Shown here: one piece after another, positions 43,353-51,189 of the stretch
Layout of the letters: each line of letters starts with the position of its first letter
How positions within the stretch are numbered: position 1 is the stretch's first letter
Assembly: GCF_004028635.1 (NCBI RefSeq)
Contig: NZ_RQJW01000004.1
Span: forward strand, 434,001-498,000
DNA: 64,000 bases
Direction: 5' to 3'
Origin: Streptomyces cyaneus
GTDB taxonomy: Bacteria > Actinomycetota > Actinomycetes > Streptomycetales > Streptomycetaceae
The notes under the pieces: model-generated
Database searches by the model: none
Seen by the model: only the letters and a program-made list of their open reading frames with translations
Told to the model about the DNA's origin: nothing
Made by a program: the position numbers and the translations under genes

Positions 43353-43562
43353 CGTCCCCTCCTCGGCCTCTTCCGTACCCGCTGCCCCGTCTCCTCGGAC
43401 GTGCCGGACGTGACGGGGGTATGGCCCCGAAGGTCCCGACCGAACCTCGCGGACGGCACCTTCAGAGCAACATTTGAGGTTGGGGCCCACGTCTCGCACC
43501 CCGCGTACGGCCACCACGAGGTCGTACGCGCGGGACGCCGGGGATGTTCAAAAGCCGGAGGC

Positions 43563-44279
43563 CTACCGCAGAGCCGGGTGGTAGGCGACGACCGTGCACG
43601 ACCCGGGCGCGATCTCCGTGAACCCCGCGTCCCGCACCAACGGCAGCACACTGGTCGTCAGCTCGGCCCAGCGCCCCGGCTGTGCGGTCCGTACGGCGAG
43701 CGGGAAGCCCGCGTCGCGCCAGGCGTCCCGCTCCTCGTCCGACAGCTCCCACCAGGCGAGCTGCGCCGCGTGCCCCGCCTGCGCCATCGCCTTGCCGGCC
43801 GACATGTCGAGGTCGGGGTTCAGCCAGAGCACGGGCGCCGACGGGTCGGCGTCCACGGGCGGCTCCGGATCGTCGAGGTCGGTCCCGGACACCTGGAGCT
43901 TCGCCAGCTCCTTGGGCCACCCGTCCAGGGGCACGGGCGGGAACACCCGCACCTCGGCCGACTTGCCGGTGACAGTGATGCCCGGCAGCCCTTCGGCCCG
44001 CCGCCATTCGGCTCCGCGAGCCCGCCGCACCACCTTGCGGATACGGGCGTCCTGCCAGTCCCGCACGGCCTCGGCCCACTCGCCTTCGCCGAGGGACCGC
44101 TCGTCGCTCAGCATGACCAGCACGGCGCGGGCGGCGGTTTCCAGGGCGTCCGTACGGGGCGGGGGAGCGGCCCGCTCGATGCGGACGACGAGGGGCAGGA
44201 CGTACTGAGGTGCCTCGTCGCGCGTCGAAGGTTCGGTACGAAAGGGGCTCTCGCCGGGAACGGAGGGATCACTGGTCAC
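43563..44279 (-). CDS. Peptidyl-tRNA hydrolase 2 (PTH2)-like protein with N-terminal extension
   Basis: A 238-residue protein. The C-terminal part (about 149-238) matches the PTH2 fold: LWLNPDLDMSAGKAMAQAGH with Ser160, Gly162-Lys163 and His170 in the SxGKxAAQxxHA pattern, then AVRTAQPGRWAEL and LVRDAGFTEIAPGSCTVVAY (GxTxIxPGSxTV, strongly PTH2-like). The N-terminal 145 residues are unusual: a strand/helix unit around YVLPLVVRIERAAPP and a charged helix ARIRKVVRRARGAEWRR. PTH2 enzymes free tRNA from peptidyl-tRNA and are uncommon in bacteria. GTG 44279 follows GGAGG; the longer frame upstream does not. Confidence 0.72.
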   Translation of the reverse strand: MTSDPSVPGESPFRTEPSTRDEAPQYVLPLVVRIERAAPPPRTDALETAARAVLVMLSDERSLGEGEWAEAVRDWQDARIRKVVRRARGAEWRRAEGLPGITVTGKSAEVRVFPPVPLDGWPKELAKLQVSGTDLDDPEPPVDADPSAPVLWLNPDLDMSAGKAMAQAGHAAQLAWWELSDEERDAWRDAGFPLAVRTAQPGRWAELTTSVLPLVRDAGFTEIAPGSCTVVAYHPALR

Positions 44280-44334
44280 GTCCTCCAGTCTGCCAGGCGG
44301 AAGATCCGTTCTTCGGCGCGAGAGGATGAGCCCC

Positions 44335-45213
44335 ATGCAACGCGATCTTCGTCTGGACAACGTAGGCCGCCGCTACGGCATACGCGGCCCATGGGTCTTA
44401 CGCGGCGTCCACCTCACCGTGCCCCCCGGCACGCTCATCCGCATCGACGGACCCAACGGCACCGGCAAGTCCACCCTCCTGCGCCTCCTGGCCCGCATAG
44501 ACGCCCCCTCCGAAGGCCGCATCACCGGTCGCCCCCGCACCGCGTACGTCCCCGAACGCTTCCCCACAGCCCTCCCCTTCACCGCCCTCGGCTACCTGAC
44601 CCACCTCGGCACGGTCCACGGCCTGTCCCGGCCGGCGGCCGGCCGTGCCGCCCTGGAGTGGCTCGACCGCTTCGGCGCCGCCCCGTACGCCCGTATGCCG
44701 ATGGCCCAGCTGTCGAAGGGCAGCAGCCAGAAGGTCGCCGTCGTACAGGCCCTCCTCGCCGAACCGGAGCTGCTCGTCCTGGACGAGGCGTGGACCGGCC
44801 TCGACGCCGCCGCCCGGGAGGAGCTGGAGCGTGCCGTCGCCGAACGCACGGCGGGCGGCACCGCCGTGGTCTTCGTGGACCACGACCCGCGCCGCCTGGC
44901 GGGGGCGCCCGACGCGACGTACACCGTGCGCGACGCGGGCCTCGACCGCCGTACGGACCAGGCGCCCTCGGATCCCGACGGCCCGCACGTGATCGTCGTC
45001 GTCCAGGGCCCGCGTGGCGGACAACTCCCCACCGACGTGCCCCGCACCGTCACATCGGTCGAGGAACCCACGCCCGGCACCCACCGCCTCACCGTCCCCG
45101 CGTCCCACTCGGACATCCTCCTGCGCACCCTGCTGACCGCCCGTCCGCCATGGCACGTGGTGAGCGTGACCCAGGAGAGACCTGCCCGACCCGAAACCGA
45201 GAGCCGCCGATGA
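44335..45213 (+). CDS. ABC transporter ATP-binding protein carrying a TTA codon
   Basis: A 292-residue ABC ATPase of the drug/export type. Walker A GPNGTGKST is at residues 39-47, a degenerate signature LSKGSSQK follows, Walker B is LLVLDEAWTGLD, and VVFVDHDPRRL contains the switch histidine. The last 85 residues are an extra domain (VIVVVQGPRGGQLPTDVP onward). Codon 22 (44398-44400) is TTA, so full expression should need the bldA tRNA. ATG 44335 is preceded by GAGGAT (44322-44327) seven bases away, suggesting a leaderless mRNA; ATG 44326 is the alternative. Stop overlaps the permease start (ATGA). Divergent from the PTH2 gene. Confidence 0.85.
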   Translation: MQRDLRLDNVGRRYGIRGPWVLRGVHLTVPPGTLIRIDGPNGTGKSTLLRLLARIDAPSEGRITGRPRTAYVPERFPTALPFTALGYLTHLGTVHGLSRPAAGRAALEWLDRFGAAPYARMPMAQLSKGSSQKVAVVQALLAEPELLVLDEAWTGLDAAAREELERAVAERTAGGTAVVFVDHDPRRLAGAPDATYTVRDAGLDRRTDQAPSDPDGPHVIVVVQGPRGGQLPTDVPRTVTSVEEPTPGTHRLTVPASHSDILLRTLLTARPPWHVVSVTQERPARPETESRR

Positions 45214-45899
45214 CGCCGATGACACCGATGAACGCCCTCCTGCGCTACCAGGCCGCCCTGCTGGCCCGCTCGCAGCGCTGGCTACCGCCGTTCATCCTGT
45301 ACGCCGCCTTCCTCGGCGTCGGTGTGCAGAGCGGGCAGCCCGTGCTCGACTCGCTCGGCTACGCCGCCGCGGCCCTGCTGCCCGTCGCCGCCTGGCTGGT
45401 GCGGATCTGCGTCACCAACGAGCCGCCCGCCGCCCGCAGTTGCGTCTCCGCGGCCGTCGGCCCGGGGCGGGCGCACCTCGCCGCGCTGCTGGTGGCGCTG
45501 GCCGCGGCGGCGGCCCTCGGCACGGTGGCGACCGTCTTCGTGACCCTGATCAGCAACCCGGTCAGCGCCGACCTCCAGACCCGTGTGCCACGGTGGCCCG
45601 CGGGCGCCGCCGGGCTGCTCGCCGCGCTGGCCTGCGCCCTGCTCGGCACCGCCGTCGGTGCCCTCACCACTTGGCCGCTGCTGCGCTCGACCGGCCGCGC
45701 GGTCCCCACGATGCTGCTCGCGGCGCTGCTGTCCGTCGTGGTGACCGGCTCCCCGGCCCAAGCGGCGGTCAGCGGCCTGGTCACCGGCTCCCGCTCGGGC
45801 ACGGTTCCCCTGCCCCTGCTGCCCTTGGCCGCGGCGGCCCTGCTCACGGCGGCGGCGACGGCCGTGGCCTGTGCGCTCACGTCCCGCAGATCGCCCTGA
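45210..45899 (+). CDS. ABC-type membrane permease subunit
   Basis: A 229-residue integral membrane protein with about six hydrophobic segments (starting WLPPFILYAAFLGVGV; ending LLPLAAAALLTAAATAVACAL). No soluble domain. ATG 45210 overlaps the ATPase stop in ATGA. It starts MTPMTPMNALLRYQ, so initiation may occur at any of three methionines. With the ATPase it forms a small two-gene exporter; substrate unknown. Neighbours give no hint of self-resistance to a specific compound. Confidence 0.75.
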   Translation: MTPMTPMNALLRYQAALLARSQRWLPPFILYAAFLGVGVQSGQPVLDSLGYAAAALLPVAAWLVRICVTNEPPAARSCVSAAVGPGRAHLAALLVALAAAAALGTVATVFVTLISNPVSADLQTRVPRWPAGAAGLLAALACALLGTAVGALTTWPLLRSTGRAVPTMLLAALLSVVVTGSPAQAAVSGLVTGSRSGTVPLPLLPLAAAALLTAAATAVACALTSRRSP

Positions 45900-45900
45900 A

Positions 45901-45932
45901 CGGCAGGTCACCCCGGACGGCAGGTCACCCCG
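45901..45932. repeat. Short direct repeat near two stops
   Basis: CGGCAGGTCACCCCG occurs at 45901-45915 and again at 45918-45932. The second copy covers the stop of the CxxC mini-protein gene on the minus strand, so the last codons of that gene are inside the repeat. Confidence 0.5.
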
Positions 45933-46116
45933 AACACGCCGTGCGCTGCGCCTCCTGCCACTCGCACACCGGGCACAGCGTGATCCCCTTGTACGACTCC
46001 GGGTATTCCGTCGGCTCCCGGCACAGCACGCACTCCGCGTAGGGCGGCCCGTCCGCCTTGGGCGGCCTGGTCGCGTTGATCAGGCAGTAGTCGGTCGTGG
46101 GCTGTTCCTCGCTCAT
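45925..46116 (-). CDS. CxxC zinc-ribbon mini-protein
   Basis: A 63-residue protein. Cys29/Cys32 (ECVLCRE) and Cys48/Cys51 (LCPVCEW) make a CxxC-x15-CxxC zinc ribbon; Cys11 and Cys61 are extra. It begins MSEEQPTTDYCLINATRPPK. Proteins of this kind bind metal and often partner with nucleic acids or enzymes, but no function is known to me here. ATG 46116 is the only start giving a compact protein. The upstream DNA is the 22-base tandem repeat described separately. Confidence 0.65.
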   Translation of the reverse strand: MSEEQPTTDYCLINATRPPKADGPPYAECVLCREPTEYPESYKGITLCPVCEWQEAQRTACSG

Positions 46117-46125
46117 GTCCCCAGC

Positions 46126-46180
46126 GTACGAGGCCCATGTCTCCACCGTACGAGGCTCATCTCTCCACCGTACGAGCGTC
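46126..46180. repeat. 22-base tandem repeat, 2.5 copies
   Basis: GTACGAGGCCCATGTCTCCA plus CC (46126-46147) and GTACGAGGCTCATCTCTCCA plus CC (46148-46169) differ at two positions; a third copy starts at 46170 and merges with the end of the deacetylase gene. It lies directly before the mini-protein start, so it may supply its promoter or leader. Confidence 0.65.
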
Positions 46181-47033
46181 ACCGCCGCCCGCCGGCAGCC
46201 CCGATCAGCTCGGACACCTTGACGAACCGGAAGCCCTTCCCGCGCAGCTCGGGCACGACGCTCCGCACCACTCGCTCGGTCGTCGGAGCGGCACTGAGCG
46301 TGCAGTGCAGGACGACCACCGACCCCGCCCGCACCCCGTCCAGCACCTCTCGGGCGACCGAGCGGGCGTCCGTGGCGAACGCGTCCCCGCTCACCACGTC
46401 CCACTGCACGGCGGTGACGCCGACCGGGGTCAGCGCCTTCAGAGCACGCCGGTCGTAACAGCCGCCGGGAAACCGGAAGTACGGCATCGCATCCCGCACC
46501 CCCACCTTCCGGAACGAGGCGTACGCCCGCTCCACATCCGTCCGCATCCGCTGCTCGTCGACGGTCGGCAGGCCGTAGCAGTCGTCGGTGAAGGCGTGGT
46601 GGCTGTACGAGTGGTTGGCGACCTCGAAGAGCGGATCCCGCCCGATGGCCCGGGCCTGCACCGGATACTCCTCGGCCCACCGGCCCGTCATGAACACGGT
46701 CGCCGGCACCTTCAGCTCCCGCAGCGCCGCGATCAGCCCCGGATTGTCGAACCGTTCGCCGCTCGCCGCCCGCGGCCCCTGATCGGAGGTCATGTCCGCA
46801 TCGAAGGTGAGCGCGACGGCCTTGTCCCGAGTGCGGGGGCCGTGCTCGAAGACCGGGGTCAGGCCGGCGGGCCCGGGCGCGAGCGTCGGGGGCTCGGCCA
46901 CGGGGGAGGAGGCGGCGGTGGCGCTGGGCGCCGGGAGGGGAGCGCGGGTCGTCTCTGGCGCACACGAGGCGAGTGCGCTCAGCGCCGCGCCCAGGGCGCA
47001 GACGGCGGTGACGCGGCGTACAAGAGTGATCAC
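46179..47033 (-). CDS. Polysaccharide deacetylase (NodB homology) lipoprotein
   Basis: A 284-residue secreted enzyme (carbohydrate esterase family 4). The lipobox ALASC gives Cys24, followed by a Pro/Ala/Ser linker. NodB motifs: ALTFDADMTSDQ (Asp78, Asp80), HSYSHHAF (metal ligands His141, His145), RFPGGCYD, QWDVVSGDAF and VVLHCTL. The first motif reads TFDAD where the family has TFDDG, an acceptable variation. Likely removes acetyl groups from peptidoglycan or chitin-like sugar at the outer membrane face of the cytoplasmic membrane. GTG 47033 fits the signal. Confidence 0.9.
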   Translation of the reverse strand: MITLVRRVTAVCALGAALSALASCAPETTRAPLPAPSATAASSPVAEPPTLAPGPAGLTPVFEHGPRTRDKAVALTFDADMTSDQGPRAASGERFDNPGLIAALRELKVPATVFMTGRWAEEYPVQARAIGRDPLFEVANHSYSHHAFTDDCYGLPTVDEQRMRTDVERAYASFRKVGVRDAMPYFRFPGGCYDRRALKALTPVGVTAVQWDVVSGDAFATDARSVAREVLDGVRAGSVVVLHCTLSAAPTTERVVRSVVPELRGKGFRFVKVSELIGAAGGRR

Positions 47034-47121
47034 CGCATGAAGATATGAGGATCAACTGCTCATATCGGTGCGTCGACAGGTGTGCCGGGTCCGCGTCACT
47101 CGCCCGGCGGGGCCGGTCTTC

Positions 47122-48639
47122 TCAGTCGGTGCGGGTGCAGGAGCCCGTCGGTGCGGTGGCCGGGGGGCGGCACTGGAGGGTGTTGTCGGTGGCGTCCGTG
47201 CTCAGGTAGCGGCCGAGGCAGGCGTTCGCCGTGGTTCGGCCGCGCTCGGCGCAGAAGGTCAGGGCGGCGCGGCCGTCGGTGAAGGGGCCGGGGGCGTAGA
47301 TCACCCAGTAGCCGGGGCGCAGGGAGGCGTAGTCGTCGCTGCGCAGGACGGTCGCCTCCGGCATGGACCGGCGGATGGTGGCGAGCCGTCGGTCCCGGGC
47401 GGCGGTGCCCGAGGCGATGGGTTCGGAGTGGAGCTGGGCGATCCAGCGGCCTTCCGACCCGCCGACGGGAGTGCGAGTGGGGGTCGTCGGGCTGGGAGTC
47501 GTCGGAGTGGGAGTCGGCGAGGGGGACGGTTGCTGTGGGGCCGGGCCGGGGGTGGATCTAGTGACCGCCGGGGTCGTCGTGCCGTCGGCCTTGTCGTCGC
47601 CGTCGGTTTTGTCGGGGCGCAGCGCGAAGACCAGGGCCGCCGCCGTGGCGATCACCAGCACCGCGCTCGCGGCCACCACGAGTGGTGTACGGCGTCGAGG
47701 GCCCCGCGGCTGCTGCGGAACCGTCGGACGCGGGGTGTCCAGCTGGGTGGGGATCGGTGGCGGCGCCGGGGGCGCCGTCGGGGTCGGGTGGTGCGGGGCG
47801 CCGGCGGTCAGTGTCGGCCGAGCCCAGTGCGGTGTCGCCCCTGCCTCCACCTGCGCCAGCATCCCGTCCAGTCGGGCGGCGTCCGGGCGGGCCTCCGGGT
47901 CGCGTACCAGCAGGGCGTCGAGCACCGGCGTCAGCGGGCCCGAGCGGGTGGGGACCGGGAGCGGGGCGTCGAGTACGGCGGCCAGGGTGGCGAGGGTGGT
48001 GGGGCGGCGCAGGGGGCTGACGCCCTCCACGCACACGTACAGGACCACGCCCAGCGACCACAGGTCGGCGGCTGGGTCGTCGTCGTGGCCCCGGATCCGC
48101 TCCGGGGCCATGTACTCGGGCGAGCCGACGAGTTCGCCGGTGGCCGTGAGGGCGGTCGTGCCCTGCAGGGCGGCGATGCCGAAGTCGGTGAGGACGGCCG
48201 CCCCGTCGGGGCGCAGAAGGATGTTGGCGGGTTTGACGTCCCGGTGCTGGATGCCCGCCGCGTGCGCGGCCCGCAGCGCGGCGAGCACCTGGCGGCCGAG
48301 GCGGGCCGCCTCCACCGGGGTCAACGGGCCGTCGTCCAGGCGCCGTTGGAGCGAGACTCCCGGCACGAGTTCCATCACGATCCACGGGTGCGGGTCGGTG
48401 TCCACGATCTGATGGACCGTCACCACATGCGGATGGCTGAGCCGGGCCAGCGCCCGCGCCTCCCGCAGCACCCGTTCGCGCACCACGCCGACGGTGTCCG
48501 CGTCGGACCGGACCGCCTTGAGCGCGACCTCGCGGTGCAGCACCGTGTCGCGAGCCCGCCACACGGTGCCCATTCCGCCACTGCCGAGCCGCTCCACCAG
48601 CTCGAACCGGCCGTCGACGACATCCCCCGAAGCGTTCAT
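47122..48639 (-). CDS. Transmembrane Ser/Thr protein kinase (PknB type)
   Basis: A 505-residue Hanks-type kinase. Glycine loop LGSGGMGTVWRARD at about 19-31, ATP lysine Lys41, catalytic loop QHRDVKPANILL with Asp134, and DFG Asp152, then SPEYMAPERIRG. One transmembrane helix at 319-340 follows a Pro-rich juxtamembrane stretch. The outside part has a Pro/Thr-rich spacer (342-398) and a compact domain of about 105 residues (GRWIAQLHSEPIASG, LRPGYWVIYAPGPF, two cysteine pairs likely). No PASTA repeats. The SPOR-like look of the ectodomain suggests a ligand sensor. PP2C is encoded at 58694, not adjacent. Confidence 0.93.
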   Translation of the reverse strand: MNASGDVVDGRFELVERLGSGGMGTVWRARDTVLHREVALKAVRSDADTVGVVRERVLREARALARLSHPHVVTVHQIVDTDPHPWIVMELVPGVSLQRRLDDGPLTPVEAARLGRQVLAALRAAHAAGIQHRDVKPANILLRPDGAAVLTDFGIAALQGTTALTATGELVGSPEYMAPERIRGHDDDPAADLWSLGVVLYVCVEGVSPLRRPTTLATLAAVLDAPLPVPTRSGPLTPVLDALLVRDPEARPDAARLDGMLAQVEAGATPHWARPTLTAGAPHHPTPTAPPAPPPIPTQLDTPRPTVPQQPRGPRRRTPLVVAASAVLVIATAAALVFALRPDKTDGDDKADGTTTPAVTRSTPGPAPQQPSPSPTPTPTTPSPTTPTRTPVGGSEGRWIAQLHSEPIASGTAARDRRLATIRRSMPEATVLRSDDYASLRPGYWVIYAPGPFTDGRAALTFCAERGRTTANACLGRYLSTDATDNTLQCRPPATAPTGSCTRTD

Positions 48640-48702
48640 GCGGCACAGGTTAGAGGACGTGCCGGAGAGGACGCCTCCGCTCGCGCGGGCGTGCCGGAGC
48701 GG

Positions 48703-50115
48703 CTACCTGCGCCAGGGTCCCGTCACTGCGAACGTCGTACCCGGCGTGTAGCAGTTGACGTACATCGTCTCGCCGTCGGGCGAGAAGGTGACGCCGGCGA
48801 ACTCGCCCCACTCCGGCTCCGCAGGGGTCCCGCCCGCCGCGGTAGCGGCTGATGTGATCGCCTGCGCGTTGCGCGCCATCGCGTACACCTCGCCGCCTCG
48901 CGTCACGCCGAAGACATGCTGGGCGCCGTTGCCGTCCTCGCACACCATCAGGCCGCCGCTGGGGGCGAGGCAGATGTTGTCCGGGGACTCGCCGGGGAGC
49001 TGGAGGTCGGTGTCGGGGCCGAAGACGATCACCAGGGTGAGGCGGCGCGCGGCGGGGTCGTAGCGCCAGATCTGCCCGTAGTGGTCCGCCGCCGAGCCGT
49101 CCGCGCTGCGGGCGAAGGAGGAGACGAAGTAGACGCTGCGGCCACCCCAGTAGCAGCCCTCCAGCTTCTGCGCGTGCGTGATGCCCTTCGGGCCGAAGTC
49201 CTGGAGGCGGATGGGGGTTTGGGTGGCGAGGGGGTCCGGTACGTCGACCCACTCGATCTTCTCGAAGCTCGCGCCCGTCTCCTGGATCGAGGAGAGGTCG
49301 GGTACGCCCGGCACCCGCATGGCCTGGAGGCGGCCGCCCGCGCGCAGGGAACCGAGGCCGCCGTGCGGCGCGTGGGGCAGGAAGCGGTAGAAGAGGCCGA
49401 AGGGCTTGAGGAAGGCGTCCTCGGTCTCGTAGACGATGCCGCGCCCCGGGTCCACCGCGATCGCCTCGTGCTGGAAGCGGCCCATCGCGGTCAGCGGGAC
49501 CGCGCCGGAGCGGTGCGGGTTCGCCGGATCGACCTCGAAGATGAAGCCGTGGTCCTTGGTGTAGCCGTTGGTGCCCGCCCGGTCCTCGGTCTCCTCGCAG
49601 GTCAGCCAGGTGCCCCAAGGCGTGGGCCCGCCCGCGCAGTTGACGGCCGTACCGGCGATGGCGACCCGCTCGGACAGGACCCGGTTGCGCGAGTCCAGCG
49701 TCAGCGCCGTACAGCCGCCCATGCCCGCCGGGTCGTAGGTGAGGCCCGCGACGGTCGGGACGGGGATCTTCGCGGTGTTGCGGTTCTCGTGGTTGCGCAC
49801 GAGGTGGACGCGGCCCTTTCCCGCGGCAAAGGCGGCCATGCCGTCGTGGTTGGAGGGGACCAGGCCCTCCCCGGAGCGGAGCCGGTCGCCCTCGCGGGAG
49901 AGGACCTGGTAGCGGAAACCTTTCGGCAGGTCGAGCAGGCCCTTCGGGTCGGGGATGAGGGGGCCGTATCCGGTGTGGCCCAGGCTCTGTGCGGCGGCGG
50001 TGCCCGCGAAGAGTTCGGTGAGGTTTCCGGCGAAGGCGATCGAGACACCCAACGCGCCGGTACGGGCCAGGACCTGACGGCGCGTCGTACGGTCATCGGT
50101 CATGTTCTCGGACAT
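48703..50115 (-). CDS. PhoX-like (DUF839) Tat-exported protein
   Basis: A 470-residue exported protein. A twin-arginine signal is clear: TTRRQVLARTGALGVSIAFAG with Arg12-Arg13. The mature protein follows the PhoX/DUF839 pattern: LPKGFRYQVLSREGD, VPSNHDGMAAF, LVRNHENRN, GGPTPWGTWLTCEETE, and NICLAPSGGLMVCEDGNG. PhoX enzymes are calcium/iron phosphatases made under phosphate starvation, but this lineage in actinobacteria is broad, so phosphatase activity is not certain. ATG 50115 follows AGGAAGG. Monocistronic. Confidence 0.85.
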   Translation of the reverse strand: MSENMTDDRTTRRQVLARTGALGVSIAFAGNLTELFAGTAAAQSLGHTGYGPLIPDPKGLLDLPKGFRYQVLSREGDRLRSGEGLVPSNHDGMAAFAAGKGRVHLVRNHENRNTAKIPVPTVAGLTYDPAGMGGCTALTLDSRNRVLSERVAIAGTAVNCAGGPTPWGTWLTCEETEDRAGTNGYTKDHGFIFEVDPANPHRSGAVPLTAMGRFQHEAIAVDPGRGIVYETEDAFLKPFGLFYRFLPHAPHGGLGSLRAGGRLQAMRVPGVPDLSSIQETGASFEKIEWVDVPDPLATQTPIRLQDFGPKGITHAQKLEGCYWGGRSVYFVSSFARSADGSAADHYGQIWRYDPAARRLTLVIVFGPDTDLQLPGESPDNICLAPSGGLMVCEDGNGAQHVFGVTRGGEVYAMARNAQAITSAATAAGGTPAEPEWGEFAGVTFSPDGETMYVNCYTPGTTFAVTGPWRR

Positions 50116-50205
50116 GGGGCAACCTTCCTGCTGGCGGACAGGAACTGTGACCCCGCTGTGTCTATCACCTGGTGCGAGTCCCGTGAACCACGCGCGTAGC
50201 GTGTG

Positions 50206-51069
50206 TCACTTCTCTTCTGTGCCGGGGTCGAGGCTGTTGGAAGGTTCGGTGCTTTCGATGGGCGGCGCGGTGCGCTCGGTGGACGGCTTGACGGCCTGGT
50301 AGTCGGGATGCTGTGCCCCCCTCTCCAGGAACCGCAGCAGCTCCACCGGGATCGGCAGCACCAGCGTGGAGTTCTTCTCCGCCGCCACCGCCATCACCGT
50401 CTGCAGCAGCCGCAGCTGGAGGGCGGAGGGCGCGTCGGCCATCTGGTGCGCGGCCTCGGCCAGCTTCTTGGAGGCCTGGAGTTCGGCGTCGGCGTTGATG
50501 ACCCGGGCCCGCCGCTCACGGTCGGCCTCGGCCTGCCGGGCCATGGAGCGCTTCATCGACTCCGGCAGGGACACGTCCTTGATTTCGACCCGATCGATCT
50601 GCACGCCCCAGCCCATGGCCGGACTGTCGATCATCAGCTCAAGGCCCTCGTTGAGCTTCTCGCGGTTGGACAGCAGATCGTCCAGATCGCTCTTGCCGAT
50701 GATCGAGCGCAGCGACGTCTGCGCCATCTGGGAGACGGCGAAGCGGTAGTCCTCGACGTTGATGATCGCGGCCGCAGCGTCCACGACCTTGAAGTACACG
50801 ACCGCGTCGACCCGCACGGTCACGTTGTCGCGGGTGATGCCCTCCTGGGCCGGCACGGGCATCGTCACGATCTGCATGTTGACCTTGTGCAGCCGGTCCA
50901 CTGCGGGAACGATCAGCGTGAATCCCGGGTGGCGCACCGTGCCTCGCAGACGCCCTAGCCGGAGGATCACCCCGCGCTCGTACTGCTTGACGACGCGTGC
51001 GGCGGCCGCGAGGTACACCAGTCCCGCCGCGCCGACACCTACGGCGACGCCCAGTAGCTCCTCGACCAT
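50206..51069 (-). CDS. SPFH/Band 7 (stomatin-like) membrane protein
   Basis: A 287-residue membrane scaffold protein. An N-terminal helix (LLGVAVGVGAAGLVYLAAA) is followed by the SPFH domain: VVKQYERGVILRLGRLRG, VNMQIVTMPVPAQEGITRDN, VRVDAVVYFKVVD, LRSIIGKSDLDDLLSNREKLN. A coiled coil of charged residues (RQAEADRERRARVINADAEL) and a hydrophobic tail (TLVLPIPVELLRFL) end the protein. Family members form ring-shaped assemblies in lipid domains and often regulate proteases. ATG 51069 has AAGGAGG. Close to a slipin; exact partner unknown. Confidence 0.92.
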   Translation of the reverse strand: MVEELLGVAVGVGAAGLVYLAAAARVVKQYERGVILRLGRLRGTVRHPGFTLIVPAVDRLHKVNMQIVTMPVPAQEGITRDNVTVRVDAVVYFKVVDAAAAIINVEDYRFAVSQMAQTSLRSIIGKSDLDDLLSNREKLNEGLELMIDSPAMGWGVQIDRVEIKDVSLPESMKRSMARQAEADRERRARVINADAELQASKKLAEAAHQMADAPSALQLRLLQTVMAVAAEKNSTLVLPIPVELLRFLERGAQHPDYQAVKPSTERTAPPIESTEPSNSLDPGTEEK

Positions 51070-51189
51070 GACGACCTCCTTGCCGAGAGGCCCGTTCCGT
51101 ATGCTCCTGTAACGATATGCCCGGTGTCTGGTCCGGGGCCATGCACGGCCCCGGACCAGGGTCATACCTCAGCGGGAGTCATACGCCGG

